Shown: positions 1-7,080 of the stretch, piece after piece
Layout: the number at the start of each line of letters is the position of its first letter
How positions within the stretch are numbered: position 1 is the first letter of the stretch
Origin: JAICWP01 sp035252015
GTDB taxonomy: Bacteria; Acidobacteriota; Terriglobia; Terriglobales; Acidobacteriaceae
Direction of reading: 5' to 3'
NCBI GenBank assembly: GCA_035252015.1
Contig: DATFDP010000097.1
Coordinates: 1-52,334, forward strand
DNA length: 52,334 bases
Notes under the pieces: generated by a model
The model's database searches: none
What the model was told of the DNA's origin: nothing
The model's input: only the letters and a program-made list of their open reading frames with translations
Position numbers and translations under genes: made by a program

Positions 1-17
1 GATATCTCAGTTAAACC

Positions 18-854
18 TCAGAACTTGGCCGTATCCCGCTTGTCGCCCTTGATCATCTCCACTACGTACATGCTGGGCGCGGGCGCCGGCTTAGGCGCGG
101 CCGCTACCCGGCGCACGCGCGTGCGCGCCGGCCGCGGATCCGCCGCCGGCCCCATGCGGTAGAGCGAGGAGTCGCGCAGCACCGCCAGATTCTCTTCGGA
201 AGTGTCCAGCGGGTTGCGCAGCGTCAGCTGGATGTGGCCTTCGCTGTTGGCCATGGTCAGCTTCTGCGCGTCCTCCGGCGATACCAGCAGCGTGATTACC
301 GGCACGCTCTGCGGCTCGCCTTGCGAACTGCGCTGCAGCTTCTGCCCAGCCGCCAGCACTTCCACATTCTCCAGCACCGTCGTGGTCAGGGGCTCATCGG
401 TGCCACGCGGATTGCCGGTAAGCAGCACGTCTACGCGGGTGCCCGGAACCACGAATCCGGCCACCGCCACCACCTCGTTCACCCGCACCGAGACGGCCCG
501 CATGCCGGGCGGAATCAGGGAAGGCAGACCCGCCCCCGCGTTCTCCGCCGCCAGCTTGCTGGGCAGAATGAATTCTCCTTTGGCGATGGGCGTCACCACC
601 CCGCGCCCGAGCACGTCGGCCTTATTCTGGTAGTAGCCTTGCGGCAGGTTAGCGCCGGGCAGACGGATCTCCTGCAGATCTTTATCTTCCAATTTGGCGC
701 CCACCTGCAGGTCCAGTGCTGCCACCACCACCTGCGTGTTCGCCTGCTTCACCGTGGCCACGGTGCGCCGCAGCGTGGTGTAAACCATGTAGCTCACCAG
801 GGCACCTACGCCCAGGGCCAGAATGCCAATCAACAACAGCCGGTTGCGGTTCAT
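18..854 (-). CDS. cpaB: Flp pilus assembly protein CpaB/RcpC
   Basis: This is an inner-membrane/periplasmic component of the Flp (Tad) pilus apparatus, about 278 aa. It has an N-terminal membrane segment (about residues 6-26), then a SAF-type domain (about 42-105) and an RcpC/CpaB beta-rich region rich in Val and Pro. The C-terminus is an Ala/Pro/Arg-rich tail. In the family it works with the secretin CpaC. An in-frame GTG lies one codon upstream, but AGGAG sits 5 nt before the ATG at 854, so I use the ATG. It is the last visible gene of a minus-strand run (pilin, peptidase, two TadE) that continues off the left edge. Confidence 0.85.
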   Translation of the reverse strand: MNRNRLLLIGILALGVGALVSYMVYTTLRRTVATVKQANTQVVVAALDLQVGAKLEDKDLQEIRLPGANLPQGYYQNKADVLGRGVVTPIAKGEFILPSKLAAENAGAGLPSLIPPGMRAVSVRVNEVVAVAGFVVPGTRVDVLLTGNPRGTDEPLTTTVLENVEVLAAGQKLQRSSQGEPQSVPVITLLVSPEDAQKLTMANSEGHIQLTLRNPLDTSEENLAVLRDSSLYRMGPAADPRPARTRVRRVAAAPKPAPAPSMYVVEMIKGDKRDTAKF

Positions 855-877
855 CACTTCTCCTCGCCTGACGAAAT

Positions 878-1411
878 CTAAAAACCAAAATCCCGGAAAA
901 CTACGTTGCCCTTCAGGGTCACCGTTCCCGTTATTCCGAAAGTGGGAATGCGCGGCAGAAAAGCCAGGTTATAAGGACACAGCACCTGCACTTGTGTGCC
1001 ATCCATAGTCAGACCTCCGCCAACAGCGGGGATCAGGTAGTTCTGGTTGACGGTGATGTTCAGCCCGTTGGTGCTCGGCGCCCCGTTGCATTGGTTGAAG
1101 CTTGAGCCCGCGCTGATGCCGTTGTTCTGCGCGTAGCTGATGATGGCCTGGCACAACGTCGTTTGCGTGCTGCCCTTGGGAGCGGTGCAATCGGTCAGGG
1201 GATTGACCGGGTCGTAATTCTGCTGCTCCACCGCCAGGCGCGCCCCTTCGCGGGCGGCATTGTTCAGCACCTGGTGCACGCGGATCATGTACGCTCCTTC
1301 CGACACCGCCAGCGACAGGAACAGCAACAGGGGCAGCACCACGGCCAGCTCCGCCACCTGCGTGCCCCGCGCCTCCCGCTTAGTTCCCGTAAGTCTGGCC
1401 AGTCGCTTCAT
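878..1411 (-). CDS. TadE/TadG-like pseudopilin (second copy)
   Basis: This is a 177-aa TadE-family minor pilin. It has a short basic leader, a motif ending QVAELAVVLPLLLFL with the conserved Glu, one hydrophobic helix (about residues 20-42) and the AAREGAR motif typical of TadE after the helix. The rest is a Cys-containing, probably extracytoplasmic domain. TadE-like proteins are processed by the prepilin peptidase and are needed for Flp pilus assembly. The start overlaps the 3' end of the upstream TadE-like gene by 32 nt, which suggests translational coupling. Confidence 0.8.
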   Translation of the reverse strand: MKRLARLTGTKREARGTQVAELAVVLPLLLFLSLAVSEGAYMIRVHQVLNNAAREGARLAVEQQNYDPVNPLTDCTAPKGSTQTTLCQAIISYAQNNGISAGSSFNQCNGAPSTNGLNITVNQNYLIPAVGGGLTMDGTQVQVLCPYNLAFLPRIPTFGITGTVTLKGNVVFRDFGF

Positions 1412-1889
1412 TGCGCATCACCGCTCGTGTCGTCAAATTCACCGTGAAAGGCAGCCCGAACAGCCGGTAAGGCACCTTCACATCCACTTCCGTGTAGTAG
1501 GTCTGAATGGTGTTGATGGTCTGCGAGCAACCCTGCAACACGTAAACTCCCGGCGCCACTCCTGCCGGCATGGTGCCCCCGCTGGCGCAGGTCGGTCCGC
1601 CCGGCCCGCTGGCCAGGGCGCAGGTCCCGCTGGCGAAGCTGATATTGGCTGCCTGCAAGTAGCCGCACACCCGCGTGGCCACTGCCGTGGCGCTGGGCAG
1701 CGAGTAGCTGTTTGCGGGGTCGGGCGCCACGGCAAAGCGCGCCCCCTCCCGGGCCGCGTCCGTCACTACCTGATAAATGTTGAACGCCCGCCCGAATCCC
1801 AAAATGGCCAGCAGCAACGTAAACAGCAGCAAGGACACCACCGCTCCTTCCAGCAGCGTGGCGCCACGTTCTGTCCTATTCGGCTTCAT
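1380..1889 (-). CDS. TadE-like pseudopilin (first copy)
   Basis: This is a 169-aa TadE-family protein with a basic N-terminus, the processing-like motif RGATLLEGAVV (Glu after the Gly), one transmembrane helix (about residues 13-35) and AAREGARFAV after it, as in its neighbour. The C-terminal domain has three Cys. The start codon is the ATG of an ATGA overlap (1886-1889) with the prepilin peptidase stop. A longer open frame runs upstream of this Met but overlaps the peptidase gene completely, so I reject it. It probably forms the minor-pilin pair with the downstream TadE-like gene. Confidence 0.8.
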   Translation of the reverse strand: MKPNRTERGATLLEGAVVSLLLFTLLLAILGFGRAFNIYQVVTDAAREGARFAVAPDPANSYSLPSATAVATRVCGYLQAANISFASGTCALASGPGGPTCASGGTMPAGVAPGVYVLQGCSQTINTIQTYYTEVDVKVPYRLFGLPFTVNLTTRAVMRNEATGQTYGN

Positions 1890-2455
1890 GGTTTGAAAAC
1901 CGCAAACAATGTTCCCAGGGCCGCCGCCACCCCAAAAGGCGCGCGCAGCATGGCCGTGTTGCGCACGTTGATGGTGGGATGGGCGCTCATGCCTCCCCGT
2001 CCCGCCAGCCACTTGAGAAGCGAGGCGATATTGCGCAGCATCTGGCCCAGCGTGCCCCGGCGCACCGCCTGCACGATGCCGATCAGGGCCGCCGCCAGCA
2101 CCGCCACCTCCATGGCCAGGATCCAGCGGTCCAGGCCCAGCAGCGCTCCCAGGGCAGTGATCAGCTTGACGTCGCCCCCGCCGATGGCACCCAGCTGGAA
2201 AAAGCTCAGCCCCACCCCAAATGCGATCAGGGTCGCGATCAGGGCGGAAGCAAATTCCCAGCCCAACCCCCCGTGCACCAGATGAAAAATCAAGCCCGCG
2301 GCCACCGCCGCGGTGGTCAGCAGGCGGGGGATCTTGCGCCAACGAATATCGCCCACCGCCGCCGTCAGCACAAAGGCCAGGATGAGCGCGTTCCACACCT
2401 CAGGGTGGGGGACCGCCCATTTGTGGCCCAGCACGGCGGCGCTCAGCATTGCCAT
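1886..2455 (-). CDS. cpaA: Prepilin peptidase, A24 family (CpaA/TadV-like)
   Basis: This is an integral-membrane aspartic protease of 189 aa that cleaves Flp prepilin leaders. The two family Asp residues are visible in GDIRWRKIP (about residue 36) and GGGDVKL (about residue 93). The polytopic hydrophobic pattern and size fit the short CpaA/TadV type, which lacks the N-methyltransferase domain of PilD. The gene lies between flp and the TadE-like genes, with an ATGA overlap to the next gene. It probably processes the Flp pilin and both TadE-like proteins. Confidence 0.88.
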   Translation of the reverse strand: MAMLSAAVLGHKWAVPHPEVWNALILAFVLTAAVGDIRWRKIPRLLTTAAVAAGLIFHLVHGGLGWEFASALIATLIAFGVGLSFFQLGAIGGGDVKLITALGALLGLDRWILAMEVAVLAAALIGIVQAVRRGTLGQMLRNIASLLKWLAGRGGMSAHPTINVRNTAMLRAPFGVAAALGTLFAVFKP

Positions 2456-2482
2456 TGCTCCTTGACTCTAGTTGCCCACACA

Positions 2483-2529
2483 AGCGTAGGCAGGCGCCCA
2501 ACCGCGTGGTAGCTGGGCCAGCCTGCGCT
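2483..2529 (-). other. Stem-loop between flp and the prepilin peptidase gene
   Basis: The arms 2483-2500 and 2514-2529 can pair over about 14 bp with one mismatch and small bulges, around a loop of about 13 nt. No T-run follows on the minus strand, so it is not a canonical terminator. Its place directly after the major pilin gene fits a partial attenuator or 3' mRNA stabiliser that would keep pilin expression above that of the assembly genes. That role is inference. Confidence 0.45.
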
Positions 2530-2571
2530 CAAGAGACGCAAATCTTCAGCCTTGGGCGAAGGTTCTCCCCC

Positions 2572-2739
2572 TTAGCCGCCAATCGCGCTTGCTGTTTCGG
2601 AAAATACGTTGTTGGCCTGCCCGCCGATCAGGCGGATGGTGCCAACTACGATGACCAGAATCACCGCCAGCATCACGGCATATTCCGCGATGTCCTGGCC
2701 CTCGTCATCCCGCCACACCTTGCGAAGTACTTCCAGCAT
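2572..2739 (-). CDS. flp: Flp/Fap-type major pilin
   Basis: This is a 55-aa Flp-family type IVb pilin. It has a short charged leader, then GQDIAEYAVMLAVILVIVV, in which the Gly is the expected cleavage position with E and Y at the usual +5/+6 area, followed by a hydrophobic helix and a short tail. A strong GGGAGGG ribosome-binding site precedes the ATG at 2739. A longer in-frame extension to 3012 exists but reads through a repeat and has no Shine-Dalgarno. It is the first gene of the minus-strand pilus cluster. Confidence 0.9.
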   Translation of the reverse strand: MLEVLRKVWRDDEGQDIAEYAVMLAVILVIVVGTIRLIGGQANNVFSETASAIGG

Positions 2740-2869
2740 TGCTGACCCTCCCGGTTCACTCATAATGGGAGCTTGTGCTCCGTAATCCTCGCTTTCTGGT
2801 GCAATCCAGAGCGCAAATGGCACCTTCGGGCCAGATAATTTGAGCTTCAGATTCAGCAACTTAGGTTGA

Positions 2870-2887
2870 CTGTCAGCGGCCTGACAG
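2870..2887. promoter_or_regulatory. Dyad CTGTCAG-N4-CTGACAG upstream of flp
   Basis: A perfect 7+7 bp inverted repeat with spacer CGGC, 131-148 bp upstream of the flp start codon. The position suits an upstream activator site. No regulator is shown to bind it. Confidence 0.45.
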
Positions 2888-2939
2888 CGAGGGTGTCCGA
2901 AAGCTGAGACAGCTGGCGCGCGGGGCTGGCGCAGAAGGG

Positions 2940-2963
2940 AGACAGTTACCTGTGTAACTGTCT
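2940..2963. promoter_or_regulatory. Dyad AGACAGTTAC-N4-GTAACTGTCT upstream of flp
   Basis: A perfect 10+10 bp inverted repeat with spacer CTGT, 201-224 bp upstream of the flp start. Its centre lies 73 bp from that of the CTGTCAG dyad, close to seven helical turns. It could be an enhancer-like operator or a cruciform/RNA hairpin; there is no adjoining T-run. Confidence 0.5.
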
Positions 2964-3003
2964 GTGTCTCGGGAGGGACATGATATTTCTCCAGTACGGG
3001 TGC

Positions 3004-3127
3004 CCCACACAACGTGATGTTCGTTGTGTGGGTAAGTCGAAGAGCTTCCGCTGAGTTATTCAGACGTTCACTCGACCAGCTTCCCTACGCTCCCACTCAA
3101 GCCAAAAGCGGGCTTGAGTGGGCCACC
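3004..3127. repeat. Two-hairpin dispersed repeat, copy A
   Basis: A 124-bp intergenic element. A first hairpin has perfect 11-bp arms (CCCACACAACG and CGTTGTGTGGG). A spacer contains TTCCGCTGAGTTA. A second hairpin has perfect 12-bp arms (CCCACTCAAGCC and GGCTTGAGTGGG), and the element ends with CCACC. A second copy with the same order of parts is at 9527-9647. It resembles a REPIN or small MITE, or a structured RNA. No transposase is nearby. Confidence 0.75.
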
Positions 3128-3171
3128 AACACGGAGGCGGATAACTGCGTCCACGGCTATGCGACCAAGAA

Positions 3172-4635
3172 CTAACGACCAACAGCCGTCTTTACAAACA
3201 CCACCGCCTGCTTATCTTCAAATGCCCTCTTCCACGCGGAATCCAGGCGCAGCAGGCCTGCGAGACCGGTTCCTGGGGGCACCACGACGGTCTGCACATG
3301 GTATTTCTGCAGCCCCTCCTGCCAGTTGCCCTCGCCGCGCGCGGTGTCGGAAAAGGTGTCCATCAGCGTGCCGTAGAGATCAGTGCGTCCGTCAATAAAC
3401 ACGCGGTATTGGGGAAAGAGCCGGGCGATGAAGTAGCCGCCCCAATCGTAATAATTAAAGATGGGCGCGGGCGGGTGTTCCCGAATCAGAAATTCGGTGG
3501 CGGCTACGGGAAAATTCTCAGCCTCGCCGGCTGCCTGGCTCTGGATCACCTGATGGAAGCGGAGAACAGTCAACGTGCACACTGCCAGCACCAGCACCAG
3601 ATTGACGGCCAACTTGGCCGGCGAAAGCGAAGCCTCCTCTGCCGCAGTAAACAACTGCTTGCGCGCAGCCAGTTCCGCCAAACCCTCGGCCAGGATCGGC
3701 ACCGCTACCAGCACAAAGATGGGAATATGGCGCGCGGCGCTCAGCCCGCCATAGGCCGTGGCCAGCAGCAGCAGAATCTGCGTTGGCGAAAGGCGCTTGC
3801 GCGAGAGCGCTACCACCAGCCAAGTGAGCAATAACAGGCCGAGGAACGGCTTGAAATCGGTGGAATGGAAGTTAGGCGAAGCCCATTCCACGATGTAGTT
3901 CACGATGGTGCGCGCCTGAAGAGTTTGGAAGGGATAACGGTAAAGCTCCAACCCGTTGGGGTTGAGCGGAATTACCGCGAGGCACGCAGCCAGCACCGCT
4001 CCGAGGCGCACGGTGCGGGCGCGTGCCTCTGGCCATTTAGTCAGCCCCAGCCACGCTTCCGCCAGCCATCCCGCCAGGGTGATGCCCATCAGCGCCGGGC
4101 CCAGCAGAAAGCCGCCGTGCAGGTTCACCCAAAACAGCATCAGCAGCGGTGTCCACCAGAGAAAGCGCAACTGGCCGGGAGCGCTTCGCCCGGCCTTACT
4201 CAGCAGCCACAGGAACACCGCCGCCAGCAGCATGGAGAACATCTGCGGGCGCACCCCCCAGGAAGGAATAGTGGCCACTGCGCCCAGCGCCACCATCAAT
4301 CCGGCAATGTAAGGTCGTCCCGCGCATTGCCGATAGAGGAGCAGGAAAGTGCCCGCGATCACACCTGCGAACGCTACCATCAGCCCGCCCCAGCTGGCCG
4401 CGCGGAAGATCAAATAGAAGATGACCTCAGAGAGCCATTCGTGGGCAATCCAGGGCTGACCGTAGCGGGTATAAGAAAATATGTCGCGTTGCGGGACATG
4501 GTGGCTGGCCACAATTTCCTGGCCCGCGCGCAGGTGCCACCACACATCGGGATCGTGGACGCCGCGCGCCGCCATGACCAGCAGACCCAGGCCCAGGACG
4601 ATGACGAAAACGCGCCGCGTGGAGAGCAGGCCCAT
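3172..4635 (-). CDS. Polytopic GT-C-like membrane protein of unknown function
   Basis: A 487-aa protein with about ten hydrophobic segments. An extracytoplasmic first-loop motif reads DVWWHLRAGQEI...DIFSYT..G.PW.AHEWLSE, and the C-terminal domain contains YYDWGGYFI...RVFIDGRTDLYG. The acidic first loop and topology suggest a GT-C-like or lipid-linked sugar transferase fold, but no substrate can be assigned. A clear paralogue is encoded at 34789-36426. It starts 6 bp downstream of the sigma-54 activator gene and is probably co-transcribed with it. Confidence 0.6.
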   Translation of the reverse strand: MGLLSTRRVFVIVLGLGLLVMAARGVHDPDVWWHLRAGQEIVASHHVPQRDIFSYTRYGQPWIAHEWLSEVIFYLIFRAASWGGLMVAFAGVIAGTFLLLYRQCAGRPYIAGLMVALGAVATIPSWGVRPQMFSMLLAAVFLWLLSKAGRSAPGQLRFLWWTPLLMLFWVNLHGGFLLGPALMGITLAGWLAEAWLGLTKWPEARARTVRLGAVLAACLAVIPLNPNGLELYRYPFQTLQARTIVNYIVEWASPNFHSTDFKPFLGLLLLTWLVVALSRKRLSPTQILLLLATAYGGLSAARHIPIFVLVAVPILAEGLAELAARKQLFTAAEEASLSPAKLAVNLVLVLAVCTLTVLRFHQVIQSQAAGEAENFPVAATEFLIREHPPAPIFNYYDWGGYFIARLFPQYRVFIDGRTDLYGTLMDTFSDTARGEGNWQEGLQKYHVQTVVVPPGTGLAGLLRLDSAWKRAFEDKQAVVFVKTAVGR

Positions 4636-4641
4636 TGCGGC

Positions 4642-6009
4642 TCAGTTGGGAATGTTGCGGTCGCGCGGGGCGGGTTCAGGGACTTCCAGTTCGTCAATAA
4701 GGCGGTGCAGGGAGGAGCGGGCAATCTTGAGCGAGCGCGCCGCCTGTAGCTTGTTGTTGTCGAAAGCCAGAAGCACGCGCCGGATCAGACGGCGTTTGAA
4801 GGCGCGCACTTCCTCGTCGAAGGAGTTGTCTTCCAGTTCCGTGTCCCAGGCGGCAAATTGCGAAGGCAGGTGCTCGATGCGTACTTCCGGACCGTCACAT
4901 ACCACCACGGCGCGCTCAATGGCGTTCTGCAGTTCGCGAATGTTGCCCGGCCACTCGTATTCCTGCAGTGCGGCCATGGCAGCGGCAGAAATCCGCTGTG
5001 CCGGCTGGCGATGGCGCTCGGCATGGGTGTGGAGGAAGGAATAGGCCAGCACTACGATGTCGTCGCGACGCTCGCGCAGCGCCGGCAGCTTGATTTCGAT
5101 GGTGTTCAGCCGGTAATAAAGGTCGGCCCGGAAGGCGCCTGCCTTCACGCGCTCCATCAGGTCGCGGTTGGTGGCGCACATGATGCGCGCTTCCATGCTG
5201 CGCAACTGATTGCTGCCCAGTCGTTCGAAGGTGCGCTCCTGCAGCACACGCAACAGTTTCACCTGCATGTTGGGCGAGAGTTCGCCGATTTCATCTAGAA
5301 AAATCGTGCCCCGTTCCGCCGCCTCAAAGCGCCCGCGGCGGGCCGCGCTGGCGCCGGTAAACGCGCCTCGTTCGTGCCCGAAAAGTTCGGCTTCGATCAG
5401 CGTTTCCGGCAGCGACGAGCAGGCTACGGCCACAAAGGGCTCGCGCCCGCGGGGGCTGGTGCGGTGAATGGCTCGAGCCAGCAATTCTTTGCCGGTTCCA
5501 GTCTCGCCGCTGATGAGCAGCGTGGCGTCGCTGACTGCGACCTTGGAGGCGAAGCTGTAGATGGCGCGCATCTTTTCATCGGTGCCTACCACGGCGACAA
5601 AATCGCTCAGGCGCGCGGCCGAAACCCGCAACTGCTCCACTTCCCGATGCAACTCATTGAACTGGCTGGCACGGCGGAGTACCAGGCGCAATTCCTCCAG
5701 CGAGCCAGTCTCCACGAAATAGTCGTAGGCTCCCGCGCTCCAGGCCATGCGCACCACTTGGCGGTCGGTGGTGGAGAGAAAAGTCACAACCGGCAGGCCG
5801 GCTGGGTTGCGCACCAGCTTTTGCAGGCGTTCGAAGCGCGCGCTGAATTCCTTATCTTCGCGGCTGGGCAGGCTGGTGATCAGTACATCGCAGGCGAGCA
5901 GCTTTTCCCGTTCTTCCAACTCGGCTGATTCAAGGGTGAAATCTTCGCCCAACTTTTCGCCGAGAATGGCGAAGAATTCCAGCCGCTCATCCACAAAATG
6001 ACACTTCAT
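4642..6009 (-). CDS. Sigma-54-dependent activator with degenerate receiver domain
   Basis: A 455-aa bacterial enhancer-binding protein. Residues 1-120 have a receiver-like pattern, but the phospho-acceptor region reads DVLITSLP with no Asp at the expected site, and the conserved Lys is replaced (FVE-T, Glu100). The AAA+ domain is intact: Walker A GETGTGKE (168-175), GAFTGA (215-220), Walker B FLDE (237-240) and a WPGNIREL motif. A Fis-type helix-turn-helix lies at about 405-440. It should activate sigma-54 promoters independently of classical phosphorylation. The nearby flp operon and the co-directional membrane protein gene are possible targets; this is inference. Confidence 0.88.
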   Translation of the reverse strand: MKCHFVDERLEFFAILGEKLGEDFTLESAELEEREKLLACDVLITSLPSREDKEFSARFERLQKLVRNPAGLPVVTFLSTTDRQVVRMAWSAGAYDYFVETGSLEELRLVLRRASQFNELHREVEQLRVSAARLSDFVAVVGTDEKMRAIYSFASKVAVSDATLLISGETGTGKELLARAIHRTSPRGREPFVAVACSSLPETLIEAELFGHERGAFTGASAARRGRFEAAERGTIFLDEIGELSPNMQVKLLRVLQERTFERLGSNQLRSMEARIMCATNRDLMERVKAGAFRADLYYRLNTIEIKLPALRERRDDIVVLAYSFLHTHAERHRQPAQRISAAAMAALQEYEWPGNIRELQNAIERAVVVCDGPEVRIEHLPSQFAAWDTELEDNSFDEEVRAFKRRLIRRVLLAFDNNKLQAARSLKIARSSLHRLIDELEVPEPAPRDRNIPN

Positions 6010-6336
6010 CTGATTATCTACTCTCCCGTAGGACCTTTCTATGCTGTGCTCTGGAACGTTACTGCGGGCCCAGCGTTGTCACTGCCCCAAGGGTTGGTTT
6101 GTACCTGGAAGAATTGCAGCCCATTATGCTCACATTGCTGACCGACAAGGCAACAGGAAGAAATACCCTAGCACGATGGTGCCATCCTGCCATCGGGTCT
6201 CATGCTGAGACTGCCGTGACAATGGGTTGAAAGACATTTCCTAAGGTGACTACCTTGTTTGCAACGTCTTAGGGGGTTAAGTATCCCTCAGGAAGAGTAC
6301 ACTTTTGCACAATGTCCACAGGAGTAGGGGGCAGGT
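6010..6336. other. Intergenic region between divergent genes
   Basis: This 327-bp region separates the activator gene (minus) from the methyltransferase gene (plus). It contains a nested dyad at 6174-6195 (CGATGG-N10-CCATCG enclosing GATGG-TG-CCATC), which could be an operator. A minus-strand TGGCACC...GTGC near the same place has sigma-54-like boxes but one base too little spacing. I see no RNA gene or small coding sequence. Confidence 0.35.
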
Positions 6337-7056
6337 TTGATCTTGGCGAACCTACCAATACATCGCAACCAGAACCTATTTGATAACTATGCCCAGCATT
6401 ATGAGGGCGTGCTCAACCGCGCCCTCTCGCCTTCTGGTGAGACCAGGTCGTACTTCGCCAGGCAGCGCATTTTGTGGTTGCGCAATCGGCTGCAAACGAT
6501 TGGTTTTAAGGCATCTATGGTACTCGACTATGGCTGCGGCACGGGGGGATCTGTGCCATTCTTGATGGAGATCCTGCATCCCAGCCGACTTCTGGGAGTT
6601 GACTTATCGTCCGAATCACTCCTTCAAGCTCGCCGGCAGCATGGGGGTGAAGGCATAGAATTCGCGAATTTACGGGATTCCCATCCGCGTTCTGAGTTTC
6701 AATTGGCATTCTGCAACGGAGTTTTTCATCATATTAAGCCTTTCCAGCGCCCTGCCGCGCTGCGCTATATCTATGATTCTCTTGCACCTGGCGGCATTTT
6801 TGCCTTCTGGGAGAACAATCCTTGGAATCCTGCGACCCGCTACATCATGAGGCGGTGCGAGTTTGACCGAGAGGCCGTGCCGATCAGTTCGCCTGCGGCC
6901 CAGAAGCTCTTGTGCCGCAGTGGTTTTGAAGTGTTTCATACAAGCAGTCAATTCTATTTTCCGCGCTGGCTGAAGTGGTTGCGGGTTTTCGAGCCAGCTT
7001 TGGCCCGCTTGCCCCTGGGGGCGCAGTACATGGTGCTCGCTCGCAAGCTGGCTTAG
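6337..7056 (+). CDS. Class I SAM-dependent methyltransferase
   Basis: A 239-aa methyltransferase with the SAM-binding motif I VLDYGCGTGGSV (about residues 62-73), an acidic post-motif (LLGVDLS) and a later LAPGGIFAFWENNPWNP. Residues 14-24 (LFDNYAQHYEG) match the N-terminal signature of UbiE/biotin-synthesis-like small-molecule methyltransferases. The substrate is unknown. The start is TTG at 6337 with GGAG 12-16 nt upstream; a second TTG at 6343 is equally possible. A GT87-like gene follows after 24 nt, so a role in glycan or lipid modification is possible. Confidence 0.75.
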   Translation: MILANLPIHRNQNLFDNYAQHYEGVLNRALSPSGETRSYFARQRILWLRNRLQTIGFKASMVLDYGCGTGGSVPFLMEILHPSRLLGVDLSSESLLQARRQHGGEGIEFANLRDSHPRSEFQLAFCNGVFHHIKPFQRPAALRYIYDSLAPGGIFAFWENNPWNPATRYIMRRCEFDREAVPISSPAAQKLLCRSGFEVFHTSSQFYFPRWLKWLRVFEPALARLPLGAQYMVLARKLA

Positions 7057-7080
7057 CCGAGGCTAAGTTATACTCCGCGC

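Larger units (their letters stand above)
2740..3003 (-). promoter_or_regulatory. flp upstream region
   Basis: This is the noncoding stretch between the pilin start and the two-hairpin repeat. It holds two strong dyads (listed separately) and a loose TGTC-N10-GACA pair at 2894-2911. I could not place a convincing promoter. The closest sigma-54-like match on the minus strand (TGGCCC...GTGCC, about 2819-2833) has 9 rather than 10 bp between GG and GC. An AT-rich stretch near 2835-2860 could hold a weak sigma-70 -10. Confidence 0.4.

Noticed and set aside
2474..2487. CCCACACAAGCG resembling the first arm of the two-hairpin repeat
   Set aside because: Only about 11 nt match and no second arm or conserved spacer follows.
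2819..2833. Sigma-54-like promoter before flp (TGGCCC...GTGCC, minus strand)
   Set aside because: Only 9 bp separate GG and GC, where 10 are needed.
2740..3012. Extension of the Flp pilin frame to a start at 3012 (146 aa)
   Set aside because: The extension starts inside the dispersed repeat, has no ribosome-binding site, and would put about 90 residues before the conserved pilin leader. The Met at 2739 has GGGAGGG upstream.
6165..6185. Sigma-54-like TGGCACC...GTGCT upstream of the activator gene (minus strand)
   Set aside because: One base short of the -24/-12 spacing; the region is also part of a dyad.
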